A stretch of DNA of 64,000 nucleotides from Flavobacterium sp. A45 (GTDB lineage Bacteria > Bacteroidota > Bacteroidia > Flavobacteriales > Flavobacteriaceae): assembly GCF_002001005.1 (NCBI RefSeq), contig NZ_MUNX01000087.1, forward strand, positions 1-64,000, given 5' to 3'. Of this stretch, positions 8,496 through 15,751 are shown in pieces; the stretch's first letter is position 1; the number at the start of each line of letters is the position of its first letter. Position numbers and translations under genes: made by a program. Under the pieces are notes generated by a model. That model saw only the letters and a list, made by a program, of their open reading frames with translations. It had not been told where the DNA came from and made no database searches.

Positions 8496-9536
8496 TTAAT
8501 CTTCTTCGGCGTGATGTGATTTTGAATAACCTCTCCATTTCTCGATACAATCCTTAAAATCCTGAGGCAATTCAGTGTCAAAACGCATCATTTCACCCGT
8601 ATTCGGATGTACAAAACCAAGTGTTTTAGCATGCAAAGCCTGTCTTGGCAAAGCTTTGAAACAATTCTCTATAAACTGTTTGTATTTTGTAAAAGTAGTT
8701 CCTTTCAAGATCAAGTGACCGCCATAACGTTCATCATTAAAAAGCGGATGACCAATATGTTTCAAGTGTGCACGGATTTGGTGCGTTCTTCCTGTTTCCA
8801 GTTTACATGAAATCAATGTAACGTAACCAAAACGCTCAAGCACTTTATAATGCGTAATTGCAGGTTTCCCTATTTCGGGATCAGCAAAAACAGCCATCTG
8901 CATGCGGTCTTTCAAGTGTCTTGCTAAGTTTCCTTCGATCGTTCCAGCTTCTTGAGCAACATTTCCCCAAACTAGAGCAATATATTCCCTTTCGGATGTT
9001 TTGGCTTCAAACTGTTTAGCCAAATGAGTCATCGCAGCTTCGGTTTTGGCAATAACCAATAATCCCGAAGTATCCTTGTCGATTCTATGAACCAATCCCG
9101 GACGCTCACTGCTGTTCATTGGTAAATTCTCAAAATGAAAAGCCAATGCATTCACCAAAGTACCTGTATAATTCCCATGACCCGGATGCACTACCAATCC
9201 TGGCGGTTTATTGATTAGCAAAAGAGCTTCATCTTCATAAACAATATGCAGCGGAATATCCTCTGGATCAACCCTGTTTTCAAAAGGCGGATGCGAAAGC
9301 ATTACCTGAATCACATCCAAGGGTTTCACTTTATAATTTGACTTTACAGTCAAGTCATTCACAAAAATATTACCTTCGGTAGCGGCGTTCTGAATTTTGT
9401 TTCGTGTGGCATTCGGAATCATACCCATCAGGTATTTGTCAATTCGCAGAATCGCCTGTCCCTTCGGCACTTCATAACGATAATGCTCAAATAACTCCTC
9501 GTCTAAATCTTCTATTGGTTCAATATTATTGTTCAT
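8496..9536 (-). CDS. rluD: RluD-family 23S rRNA pseudouridine synthase
   Basis: A 346-residue RluA/RluD-family enzyme that isomerises uridines in 23S rRNA. Domain order: N-terminal S4 RNA-binding domain (residues ~25-75, RIDKYLMGMIPNATRNKIQ) then the catalytic domain with HRIDKDTSGLLVIAKT, whose first Asp after the Arg-Ile is the nucleophile, and TGRTHQIRAHL near the C terminus. I set the start at 9536, the ATG giving MNNNIEPIED; this overlaps the end of the PASTA gene by 11 bp. An upstream extension in frame is highly basic and lies within the PASTA gene, so I rejected it. The assignment to RluD rather than another RluA member is by length and S4 domain. Confidence 0.88.
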   Translation of the reverse strand: MNNNIEPIEDLDEELFEHYRYEVPKGQAILRIDKYLMGMIPNATRNKIQNAATEGNIFVNDLTVKSNYKVKPLDVIQVMLSHPPFENRVDPEDIPLHIVYEDEALLLINKPPGLVVHPGHGNYTGTLVNALAFHFENLPMNSSERPGLVHRIDKDTSGLLVIAKTEAAMTHLAKQFEAKTSEREYIALVWGNVAQEAGTIEGNLARHLKDRMQMAVFADPEIGKPAITHYKVLERFGYVTLISCKLETGRTHQIRAHLKHIGHPLFNDERYGGHLILKGTTFTKYKQFIENCFKALPRQALHAKTLGFVHPNTGEMMRFDTELPQDFKDCIEKWRGYSKSHHAEED

Positions 9537-10149
9537 TCGCTGTTGTTTCTTCTTCTGCTGGAACGGCTGTGCTGTCCACTGCTTCTTCTTCCTGATAAGT
9601 CTCTTTTCCATCTCCCAAAACCAAGTCAATTTTGGATGCTTTCAAAACTCTGTCGCCAGGTTTCACATTTCTTCCTTTATAACGCATCTCCAAGACCATA
9701 TCTTTTCCTAAATTAGGGACATAAGTAATAGTACCGGCTTCAAGCCCAAGAGCTTTAAGCGTTGGCACTGCCTCACGATATGTTTTATCAATCAAATCCG
9801 GAATTCGCACAGACGAAAATCCAGATGAATTAATTTTAATATATACTTTTCGTCCCACTTTTACCTTTGTGCCAGGCATCGGATCCTGCTCTACAACACT
9901 GTATTTTGGATAATCCCCTCTAAAATCAACACTATCCAACAACTCATAATCCAAATCCAATTCGTCCAGTTTTTCTTCCACTTGCTCTTCGGTAAGTTTA
10001 CTCAGATTAGGAACCGCAATTTCATTCCCATGATCGGTCGTAAAAGTCAGCCAATGCATAAATAAATAGGCCAAAACAACAATAATTGCAAATGCTATAA
10101 GCACTTGTACAAAAAATATGCGACTGGTAAGATATTTTTTTAAGCTCAT
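9526..10149 (-). CDS. Membrane-anchored PASTA-domain protein
   Basis: A 207-residue protein with one N-terminal membrane helix (about residues 13-35, RIFFVQVLIAFAIIVVLAYL) followed by two clear PASTA repeats outside the membrane (EIAVPNLSKLTEEQVEEKL and VRIPDLIDKTYREAVPTLKALGL) and an acidic Glu/Thr-rich tail. PASTA domains bind muropeptides or cell-wall precursors in other phyla. It lacks a kinase or transpeptidase domain, so it is a stand-alone sensor or scaffold. The ATG at 10149 is preferred over an upstream TTG at 10170 because a TATCTTTG box sits at 10168-10175. It overlaps the rluD-like gene and is divergent from ddl, which suits a link to peptidoglycan. Confidence 0.85.
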   Translation of the reverse strand: MSLKKYLTSRIFFVQVLIAFAIIVVLAYLFMHWLTFTTDHGNEIAVPNLSKLTEEQVEEKLDELDLDYELLDSVDFRGDYPKYSVVEQDPMPGTKVKVGRKVYIKINSSGFSSVRIPDLIDKTYREAVPTLKALGLEAGTITYVPNLGKDMVLEMRYKGRNVKPGDRVLKASKIDLVLGDGKETYQEEEAVDSTAVPAEEETTANEQ

Positions 10150-10167
10150 AAATATTTTTATTTCCCG

Positions 10168-10175
10168 CAAAGATA
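10168..10175 (-). promoter_or_regulatory. -7 box of the PASTA-rluD operon
   Basis: Read on the minus strand it is TATCTTTG, ending 18 nt before the ATG at 10149. Confidence 0.6.
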
Positions 10176-10247
10176 AAGCTATTTCGTTTCAAAAAAAATG
10201 ATAATTTTGTTTAATAGTATTTGTCCTTCCGAGCATCCTTTTTGTAA

Positions 10248-10327
10248 GGAGCTATTTCCCGCTATTCGTTGCAATCTTTTTATTTTTAAAGGAAAAATAA
10301 AAAGGATTTCCACTGCTATCGGGGCTA
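10248..10327 (-). repeat. ~80-bp hairpin repeat, copy A
   Basis: On the minus strand it begins TAGCCCCGATAG and ends GGGAAATAGCTCC. In the middle is a perfect 12-bp A/T stem (10276-10287 with 10293-10304) around a 5-nt loop. A second copy (56964-57041) has the same start block, the same stem and loop length, and a different stem sequence that still pairs. It lies in the divergent gap between the PASTA gene and ddl. Confidence 0.8.
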
Positions 10328-10431
10328 GGGCATCAGTTTTCAAAACAGCATTAGAATTTAAAAATTAAAACACGATATCACGATTACACTTTCAAAAAAT
10401 TCCTGTAATTCGTGGCAAAAACAAACAAAAT

Positions 10432-11403
10432 ATGAAAAACATTGCCATCATTATGGGCGGCTATTCCAGCGAATACAAGATCTCACTCATCAGCGGAAAC
10501 GTAGTTTACCAATTCTTAGACAAAACAAAATACAACGGATTTAGAGTCCATATTTTCAAAGAAAAATGGGTCTATGTTGATGACCAAGACAATGAATTTC
10601 CAATTGATAAAAACGATTTTTCAGCAACCGTAAACGGAACCAAAATCACTTTCGACTGCGTTTTCAATGCCATTCACGGAACTCCGGGCGAAGACGGATT
10701 AATGCAGGCTTATTTCGAATTAATCGGTCTGCCTCAATCTTCCTGTGATTATTACCAAGCTGCATTAACGTTCAATAAACGTGACATGCTTTCTGTTTTA
10801 AAACCTTATGGCATTAAAACCGCCACCTCTTATTATTTAAACAAAGGCGATATCTTCAATACTGCCGAAATCGTTAAAACCGTTGGCTTACCTTGTTTTG
10901 TAAAACCAAATAAATCAGGTTCCAGTTTTGGAATCTCCAAAGTAAAAACAGAAGCTGAATTACCAATCGCCATCGAGGTTGCCTACAAAGAAGATAATGA
11001 AATCATCATTGAAAGCTTCCTTGACGGAACAGAAGTTTCTGTTGGAGTTATCAACTATCAGGGAGAAATAATCGTTCTGCCAATCACCGAAATTGTTTCC
11101 GAAAATGATTTCTTTGATTACGAAGCCAAATACGAAGGAAAATCACAGGAAATAACTCCTGCCAGAATCTCCGAAGAAATGACTCAAAAAGTAAGCGAAG
11201 CAGCAAAACGCGCCTATGAAGTGCTAAAAATGAAAGGCTTCTCCAGAAGCGAATTCATCTTCGTAAATGGAGAACCGCACATGCTCGAAATGAATACAAT
11301 TCCTGGATTAACAACCGAAAGTTTGATTCCGCAGCAAGCCAAAGCAGCCGGAATTTCATTAACAGATTTGTTTACCAATGCGATTGAGTTGGCTATTAAA
11401 TAA
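10432..11403 (+). CDS. ddl: D-alanine--D-alanine ligase
   Basis: A 323-residue cytosolic ATP-grasp ligase that joins two D-alanines for peptidoglycan precursors. The N terminus MGGYSSEYKISLISG is the first substrate-binding loop of Ddl; FVKPNKSGSSFGISKVK is the ATP-grasp lysine and flexible loop; EMNTIPGLTTES at the end supplies the metal and D-Ala ligands. Length is standard. It is divergent from the PASTA/rluD-like pair and stands in the common flavobacterial neighbourhood with coaD. The 280-bp upstream region holds hairpin repeat copy A and short CACGATnn repeats (10371-10386) but no clear TAnnTTTG box. Confidence 0.95.
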   Translation: MKNIAIIMGGYSSEYKISLISGNVVYQFLDKTKYNGFRVHIFKEKWVYVDDQDNEFPIDKNDFSATVNGTKITFDCVFNAIHGTPGEDGLMQAYFELIGLPQSSCDYYQAALTFNKRDMLSVLKPYGIKTATSYYLNKGDIFNTAEIVKTVGLPCFVKPNKSGSSFGISKVKTEAELPIAIEVAYKEDNEIIIESFLDGTEVSVGVINYQGEIIVLPITEIVSENDFFDYEAKYEGKSQEITPARISEEMTQKVSEAAKRAYEVLKMKGFSRSEFIFVNGEPHMLEMNTIPGLTTESLIPQQAKAAGISLTDLFTNAIELAIK

Positions 11404-11421
11404 AAGTTTCAAGAATCCGAG

Positions 11422-11455
11422 TTTCTAAGTTTCTAAGCTCATAGAAACTTAGAAA
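11422..11455. repeat. Octamer-based inverted repeat after ddl
   Basis: Arms 11422-11434 (TTTCTAAGTTTCT) and 11443-11455 pair perfectly over 13 bp with an 8-nt loop. The right arm is made of AGAAACTT units, the same word as in the array at 12149-12180 on the other side of the next gene. It may end ddl transcription, although no T tract follows. Confidence 0.7.
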
Positions 11456-11526
11456 AACGGATGATCCCGCAAGTCTCTAAAACCTAGCAGGAAAATTCAT
11501 TAACAACAAAAAACAACAATAAGCAT

Positions 11527-12141
11527 ATGATGGTATTGATTGGAACAAACGGGACTTGTTTATCAAATGAGACAATTTCTAATATAAAATGTCCCAATTG
11601 CAATTTTCATTCATCAATAAATTATAAAATTTTCACAAGATATACCTCATTAACATTAATCCCTTTGTTCCCTGTTGGAAATATAGTACATATAGAATGT
11701 AACAATTGTTCAAAAGAAATTGATTTCGAAGATTTAGATGAGAATACTAAAATAAAACTCATTGATGAAAATAAAAAAACAAATCAAAGAAGACCAATTT
11801 GGCTGTTTTCTGGTATCATTATATTAGTCTGTTTTATAATATATTATTTTTTTAGCTTATATCAAACAGATAATGAAACTAAAGTTTTAGTAAGGACTCC
11901 GGCTTTTGGAGATATTTATAATTTAAAATCTTCAAATGGATATTATTCGACTATGAGAATAGATAAAGTAACAAAAGATAGTGTTTACACCACGCAAAAT
12001 GATTATAAAGTATATTTACAGTCTGAAGTAAAAGAAATAGACAAAACAGAAAATTATACAAACAGCAAAATTAGTTATTCAAAAAAGGACTTATTAAAAC
12101 TATTTGATAATGATGAAATAGTCGCAATTACAAGAAAATAA
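11527..12141 (+). CDS. Zinc-ribbon single-pass membrane protein, function unknown
   Basis: A 204-residue protein I do not recognise. The N terminus has CPNC (residues ~20-23) and CNNC (~58-61), a likely zinc ribbon like that seen in zinc-ribbon 15 type proteins. A single membrane helix (about 94-112, WLFSGIIILVCFIIYYFF) separates it from a C-terminal ~90-residue domain rich in Lys, Thr and Tyr. The gene is strongly AT-rich and is bracketed by matching AGAAACTT repeats (11422-11455 and 12149-12180), which suggests it was inserted into an otherwise conserved ddl-coaD block. Confidence 0.6.
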   Translation: MMVLIGTNGTCLSNETISNIKCPNCNFHSSINYKIFTRYTSLTLIPLFPVGNIVHIECNNCSKEIDFEDLDENTKIKLIDENKKTNQRRPIWLFSGIIILVCFIIYYFFSLYQTDNETKVLVRTPAFGDIYNLKSSNGYYSTMRIDKVTKDSVYTTQNDYKVYLQSEVKEIDKTENYTNSKISYSKKDLLKLFDNDEIVAITRK

Positions 12142-12148
12142 AAATTTT

Positions 12149-12180
12149 AGAAACTCAGCATCTCAGAAACTTAGAAACTT
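12149..12180 (+). repeat. Octamer tandem array before the TMEM175 gene
   Basis: Four consecutive octamers: AGAAACTC, AGCATCTC, AGAAACTT, AGAAACTT. The array sits 8 bp after the zinc-ribbon gene and 13 bp before the next ATG. Confidence 0.7.
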
Positions 12181-12192
12181 CAAAAGAAAAAA

Positions 12193-12765
12193 ATGAACAA
12201 AACTAGAATCGAAGCATTTAGTGATGGCGTATTAGCTATTATCATTACCATAATGGTTTTAGAAATAAAAGCGCCTGAAGAAGATAGTTTTGAATCCTTA
12301 ACACACTTGATTCCAGTTTTCTTAAGCTATGTTTTGAGTTTCATTTATGTTGGGATTTATTGGAACAACCATCATCACATGTTTCAAGTGGTTAAAAAAG
12401 TGAATGGTTCTATTTTGTGGGGCAATCTTTTTTTACTCTTTTGGCTGTCTTTGATTCCGTTTGCAACAAGCTGGATTGGAGAACATCATTTTGCAGCAAC
12501 ACCTATGAGTATTTATGGTTTTGTTTTATTGATGTGTGCCGTAGCATATAATTTACTCCAAAATAAAATCATAAAATTAGAAGGAAAAGATTCGATTTTG
12601 CATCGTGCCGTTGAAAAAGATTTAAAAGGTAAAATATCCGCATTAGCCTATCTTTTGGCAATTCCCTTGGCTTTTGTCTCGCCTTGGATTTCTGGTCTGC
12701 TTTATATTGCAGTAGCGATGCTTTGGATTGTTCCAGATTCGAGAATTGAAAAACAACTAAACTAA
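12193..12765 (+). CDS. TMEM175/DUF1211-type potassium channel protein
   Basis: A 190-residue integral membrane protein. The start (NKTRIEAFSDGVLAIIITIMVLEIK) contains the FSDG signature of the TMEM175 (DUF1211) family at the first helix, where isoleucines and leucines line the pore. About six hydrophobic segments follow, as expected for the bacterial form, which assembles as a tetramer and conducts potassium. It is an accessory gene between the zinc-ribbon gene and coaD. Its physiological role here is unknown. Confidence 0.85.
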   Translation: MNKTRIEAFSDGVLAIIITIMVLEIKAPEEDSFESLTHLIPVFLSYVLSFIYVGIYWNNHHHMFQVVKKVNGSILWGNLFLLFWLSLIPFATSWIGEHHFAATPMSIYGFVLLMCAVAYNLLQNKIIKLEGKDSILHRAVEKDLKGKISALAYLLAIPLAFVSPWISGLLYIAVAMLWIVPDSRIEKQLN

Positions 12766-12853
12766 ATTGAAAATGAAAAAGCCATATTCCAAATCACAAA
12801 TAGAAATACAGAATGGCGATATCATATTCCAATAAAAAAAATATAAAATTCAT

Positions 12854-13318
12854 ATGAAAAAAGCCATATTCCCGGGATCTTTTGACCCAATCACTTTAGG
12901 TCACGAAGACATCATCAAAAGAGGTATTTCGCTTTTCGATGAAATTGTAATTGCCATTGGGGTAAATGCCGAAAAAAAATACATGTTTAGTCTTGAAGAA
13001 AGAAAACGCTTTATAGAGGAAACATTCAAAAATGAGCCTAAAGTCAAAGTTATCACCTACGAAGGTTTAACCATCGATTTGTGCCAAAAAGTAAAAGCCG
13101 ATTTTATCTTGAGAGGACTCCGCAATCCAGCAGATTTCGAATTCGAAAAAGCCATCGCCCACACTAACCGAAGATTATCCAAAATAGAAACTGTCTTTTT
13201 ATTGACTGCAGCGAGAACTTCTTACATCAGTTCCAGTATCGTGAGAGATGTTATCCGAAATCACGGGGAATACGAAATGCTGGTTCCAGAAGCAGTAAGG
13301 GTTAAGTTGCATAAGTAA
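12854..13318 (+). CDS. coaD: Phosphopantetheine adenylyltransferase
   Basis: A 154-residue cytosolic enzyme that adenylylates 4'-phosphopantetheine to dephospho-CoA, the fourth step of coenzyme A synthesis. The nucleotidyltransferase motif GSFDPITLGH (T/HxGH) is at residues 8-17, RGLRNPADFEFE is the substrate loop, and TSYISSSIVRD (ISSS-x-R/V-R) is the C-terminal ATP-binding motif. Length is exact for the family. It is separated by about 60 bp from the Mrr gene. Confidence 0.96.
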   Translation: MKKAIFPGSFDPITLGHEDIIKRGISLFDEIVIAIGVNAEKKYMFSLEERKRFIEETFKNEPKVKVITYEGLTIDLCQKVKADFILRGLRNPADFEFEKAIAHTNRRLSKIETVFLLTAARTSYISSSIVRDVIRNHGEYEMLVPEAVRVKLHK

Positions 13319-13380
13319 TAAGCTTTAGTAAATCAATTATCAATAGGAATAAAGTAAGTTTTCTAAAAAAGAAAAAAATA

Positions 13381-14268
13381 ATGGCGAGAAAAAAACAAAA
13401 CGGCATACTTCCTTCATTTGACGAATTAATTATTCCAACAGTTAAGGCTTTAATAGAGTTAGGAGGATCAGGAACAATAGAAGAAATCAACTCAAAAGTT
13501 TATGAAATTGCTGAATTAACAGATGAAATTCTACTAATTCCTCATGGTGAAGAAGGAACTATGAATGAAATTGATTATCGTCTTGCATGGAGTAAAACTT
13601 ATTTAAAAAAGTTTGGATTAGTTGACAATTCTTCTCGCGGTGTTTGGTCACTATCAAAATCTGATATTGATGTTTCTGAACTTGATTATACAGAAATTGT
13701 TAAAAAAGTAAGAGAACAGAATAAGTCAACGAATACAAAACCAAAAGTTCCTAAAACAGAAACTCAACAAATCGATGAAGAAATAACAGACGAAGTAAAC
13801 GAAACAGAAGAATGGAAAGATAAACTTTTAAATGTTTTATATAATATTTCCCCTGCCGCATTTGAGAGACTTGCCCAAAGAATTTTAAGAGAAAGTGGAT
13901 TTTCTCAAGTTGAAGTTACAGGAAAAGTTGGTGATGGTGGGATTGACGGAAAAGGAATTGTTCGTGTAAGTGGTTTGTTAAGTTTTCATGTTATTTTCCA
14001 ATGTAAAAGATATAAGGGTTCAGTATCACCAAGTCAAATTCGAGATTTTAGAGGCGCAATGCAAGGCAGAGCAGACAAAGGACTTGTAATTACTACTGGT
14101 TCTTTCACAAGAGAAGCAATAAAAGAAGCAACAAGAGACGGTGCGCCCCCAATAGATTTAATAGACGGAGAGTTACTTTGTGAAAAATTAAAAGAATTAA
14201 AACTAGGAATAGAAACAAAACTAACTGAAACAGTAGAAGTCAAAAAAGATTGGTTTGATAAATTATAA
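13381..14268 (+). CDS. mrr: Mrr-type restriction endonuclease (type IV candidate)
   Basis: A 295-residue protein with the two Mrr parts: an N-terminal winged-helix Mrr_N domain (residues ~8-95, PSFDELIIPTVKALIELGG) and a C-terminal PD-(D/E)xK nuclease domain (~155-275). The active site is visible as GDGGIDG at 184-190 and QCKR at 207-210, that is D...QxK with the metal aspartate and catalytic lysine. Mrr proteins cut methylated foreign DNA. No methyltransferase is nearby, which supports the stand-alone type IV reading. It lies as an accessory gene between coaD and the PhnA-domain gene. Confidence 0.85.
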   Translation: MARKKQNGILPSFDELIIPTVKALIELGGSGTIEEINSKVYEIAELTDEILLIPHGEEGTMNEIDYRLAWSKTYLKKFGLVDNSSRGVWSLSKSDIDVSELDYTEIVKKVREQNKSTNTKPKVPKTETQQIDEEITDEVNETEEWKDKLLNVLYNISPAAFERLAQRILRESGFSQVEVTGKVGDGGIDGKGIVRVSGLLSFHVIFQCKRYKGSVSPSQIRDFRGAMQGRADKGLVITTGSFTREAIKEATRDGAPPIDLIDGELLCEKLKELKLGIETKLTETVEVKKDWFDKL

Positions 14269-14404
14269 AGTTTATTCTTCCAAGTGATTTAGATAATTAT
14301 TTAATTTATTTCCAAACAACTATACACTACAACAACCCAAAAACATAAACTTGCAAAACCTACCATTTAAGCGTAATTTCGCAACCTAAAACACACAACT
14401 TATA

Positions 14405-14983
14405 ATGAGCTTCGAAAGAGAATTAAATAAACGCAGCGGTTCCCAATGTGAATTATGCGCTGCCACCGAAAATCTAAAAGAATTCCAAATATTGCCTACC
14501 AAAAAAGGCGGATTGGATGAAAGTATCTTTGCCTGTCCTACTTGTATTGACCAAATAGAAAATCCAGGACATGAAGATTTAAACCACTGGAGATGTTTGA
14601 ACGACAGCATGTGGAGCGAACACATTCCTGTACAGGTTGCAGCTTGGAGAATGTTAAGTCGTTTGCGTAAAAATGGTTGGCCACAAGAGCTTTTGGAACA
14701 AATGTATTTTGACGAAGACACACTGGAATGGGCACAAGCAACTGGTGAAGGAGAAGATGATGAAAACAAAATCATACACCGTGATGTAAATGGAGTGATT
14801 TTAGCTCATGGAGATTCAGTTGTATTAATCAAAGATCTAAAAGTAAAAGGATCAAGTATGGTTGCAAAACAAGGAACTTCGGTACGTAATATCCGTTTGG
14901 ATCATGAAAATGCAGAATACATTGAAGGAAAAGTAGATGGACAACAAATTGTGATTATAACGCAATACGTTAAGAAAATATAA
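14405..14983 (+). CDS. PhnA-domain zinc-ribbon protein
   Basis: A 192-residue cytosolic protein. The N-terminal part has a treble-clef zinc-binding CELC (residues ~15-18) and CPTC (~47-50). The C-terminal ~65 residues (DVNGVILAHGDSVVLIKDLK to the end) are the PhnA/YjdM domain, here fused to the larger N-terminal part typical of Bacteroidota. The old link to phosphonate use is doubtful for the family; no phosphonate gene is nearby. A TAATTTCG element at about 14379 may be its -7 box. It ends at a strong palindromic terminator. Confidence 0.8.
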   Translation: MSFERELNKRSGSQCELCAATENLKEFQILPTKKGGLDESIFACPTCIDQIENPGHEDLNHWRCLNDSMWSEHIPVQVAAWRMLSRLRKNGWPQELLEQMYFDEDTLEWAQATGEGEDDENKIIHRDVNGVILAHGDSVVLIKDLKVKGSSMVAKQGTSVRNIRLDHENAEYIEGKVDGQQIVIITQYVKKI

Positions 14984-15003
14984 TTTCGGTTTCTATAAAA
15001 ATA

Positions 15004-15033
15004 AAAAACGTCCCAATTAATTGGGACGTTTTT
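15004..15033. terminator. Perfect palindromic bidirectional terminator
   Basis: A 30-bp perfect palindrome (AAAAACGTCCCAATT and its complement) with flanking A and T tracts. It separates the convergent PhnA gene and the secreted protein gene at 15055. Confidence 0.92.
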
Positions 15034-15054
15034 GTTTTATAATACTATGTTCAA

Positions 15055-15495
15055 TTAGCTTTTTTGAAATAATTTTTCAACTTGCTCTTTTGATAATGGC
15101 TCAGAAATATTTGTTGAACCTGCCTCCTTGTTTGAAACCATAAACTGTACCATTGTTTTGTCTGAACTTGCAATATAATGCAGCCAAACAAAATGATTAG
15201 GCAATTCCAATTTCACGTCATTCAAGGGGCTAGCTGTAAATCCTTTTGAAATGATACCATAAAGACTTTGATAAGCATTGTCAACATTTTTGAATGTAAA
15301 CGCCTTTAAAGTTGACTCATCGTCATCAGACTGAACGGTTGTGTAGAAAAAGGTAAACTCATCACCAATTTTTTGAACATAAAAACTATTATTTACTCTT
15401 CCCAATTTTTCAACTGGCACAGTTTCAAGAACTTTAATTTGGCTAAAGCCAATAGAACTAATTAACAAAACAGCAATCGCAATAACTTTTTTCAT
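15055..15495 (-). CDS. Secreted hypothetical protein
   Basis: A 146-residue protein with signal peptide MKKVIAIAVLLISSIGFS and a mature part of about 128 residues without cysteine or membrane segment. I do not recognise a family. Its C terminus (LSKEQVEKLFQKS) is helical; the rest looks like mixed beta strands (FVWLHYIASSDKTMVQFMVSN). It is a single gene with its own terminator and a 250-bp upstream gap from the helicase gene. Periplasmic or surface location is inferred from the signal peptide. Confidence 0.65.
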   Translation of the reverse strand: MKKVIAIAVLLISSIGFSQIKVLETVPVEKLGRVNNSFYVQKIGDEFTFFYTTVQSDDDESTLKAFTFKNVDNAYQSLYGIISKGFTASPLNDVKLELPNHFVWLHYIASSDKTMVQFMVSNKEAGSTNISEPLSKEQVEKLFQKS

Positions 15496-15677
15496 AATTT
15501 ATTTGGGGTTTAATGATATACTTTAATAGGTTAAGTATTTATTGGCAAACATAATAATAAAAAGAAGTAACTACATTTTTACAGTATTTTTTTATCAACA
15601 CTAAATTATTCATTTTGTTTGTAAATTAAAAACAAGCCCCATAATTATGAATAATCTCAGGTAAATCAATGGCATAA

Positions 15678-15716
15678 AAAAATCGTTAAAAGTAAAACAT
15701 ACTCCCAACGATTTTT
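15678..15716 (-). terminator. Terminator hairpin of the helicase gene
   Basis: Arms 15678-15687 and 15707-15716 (AAAAATCGTT/AACGATTTTT) pair perfectly with a 19-nt loop. Read on the minus strand the stem is followed by a T run. Confidence 0.6.
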
Positions 15717-15730
15717 AAACTAATATTTTC

Positions 15731-15751
15731 AAAATCTAAAATCTGCAATCT
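15731..15751 (-). repeat. AGATTnn heptamer array at the helicase stop codon
   Basis: On the minus strand three heptamers read AGATTGC, AGATTTT, AGATTTT. The first begins at the last base of the helicase stop codon. The same words recur at 34209-34236 and 35506-35540. Confidence 0.65.

Noticed and set aside
9537..9629. Basic N-terminal extension of the RluD-like protein
   Set aside because: It lies wholly inside the PASTA gene in another frame and has no S4-family counterpart; the ATG at 9536 fits the family start.
10371..10386. CACGATAT/CACGATTA as an octamer array before ddl
   Set aside because: Only two units, too few to distinguish from chance.
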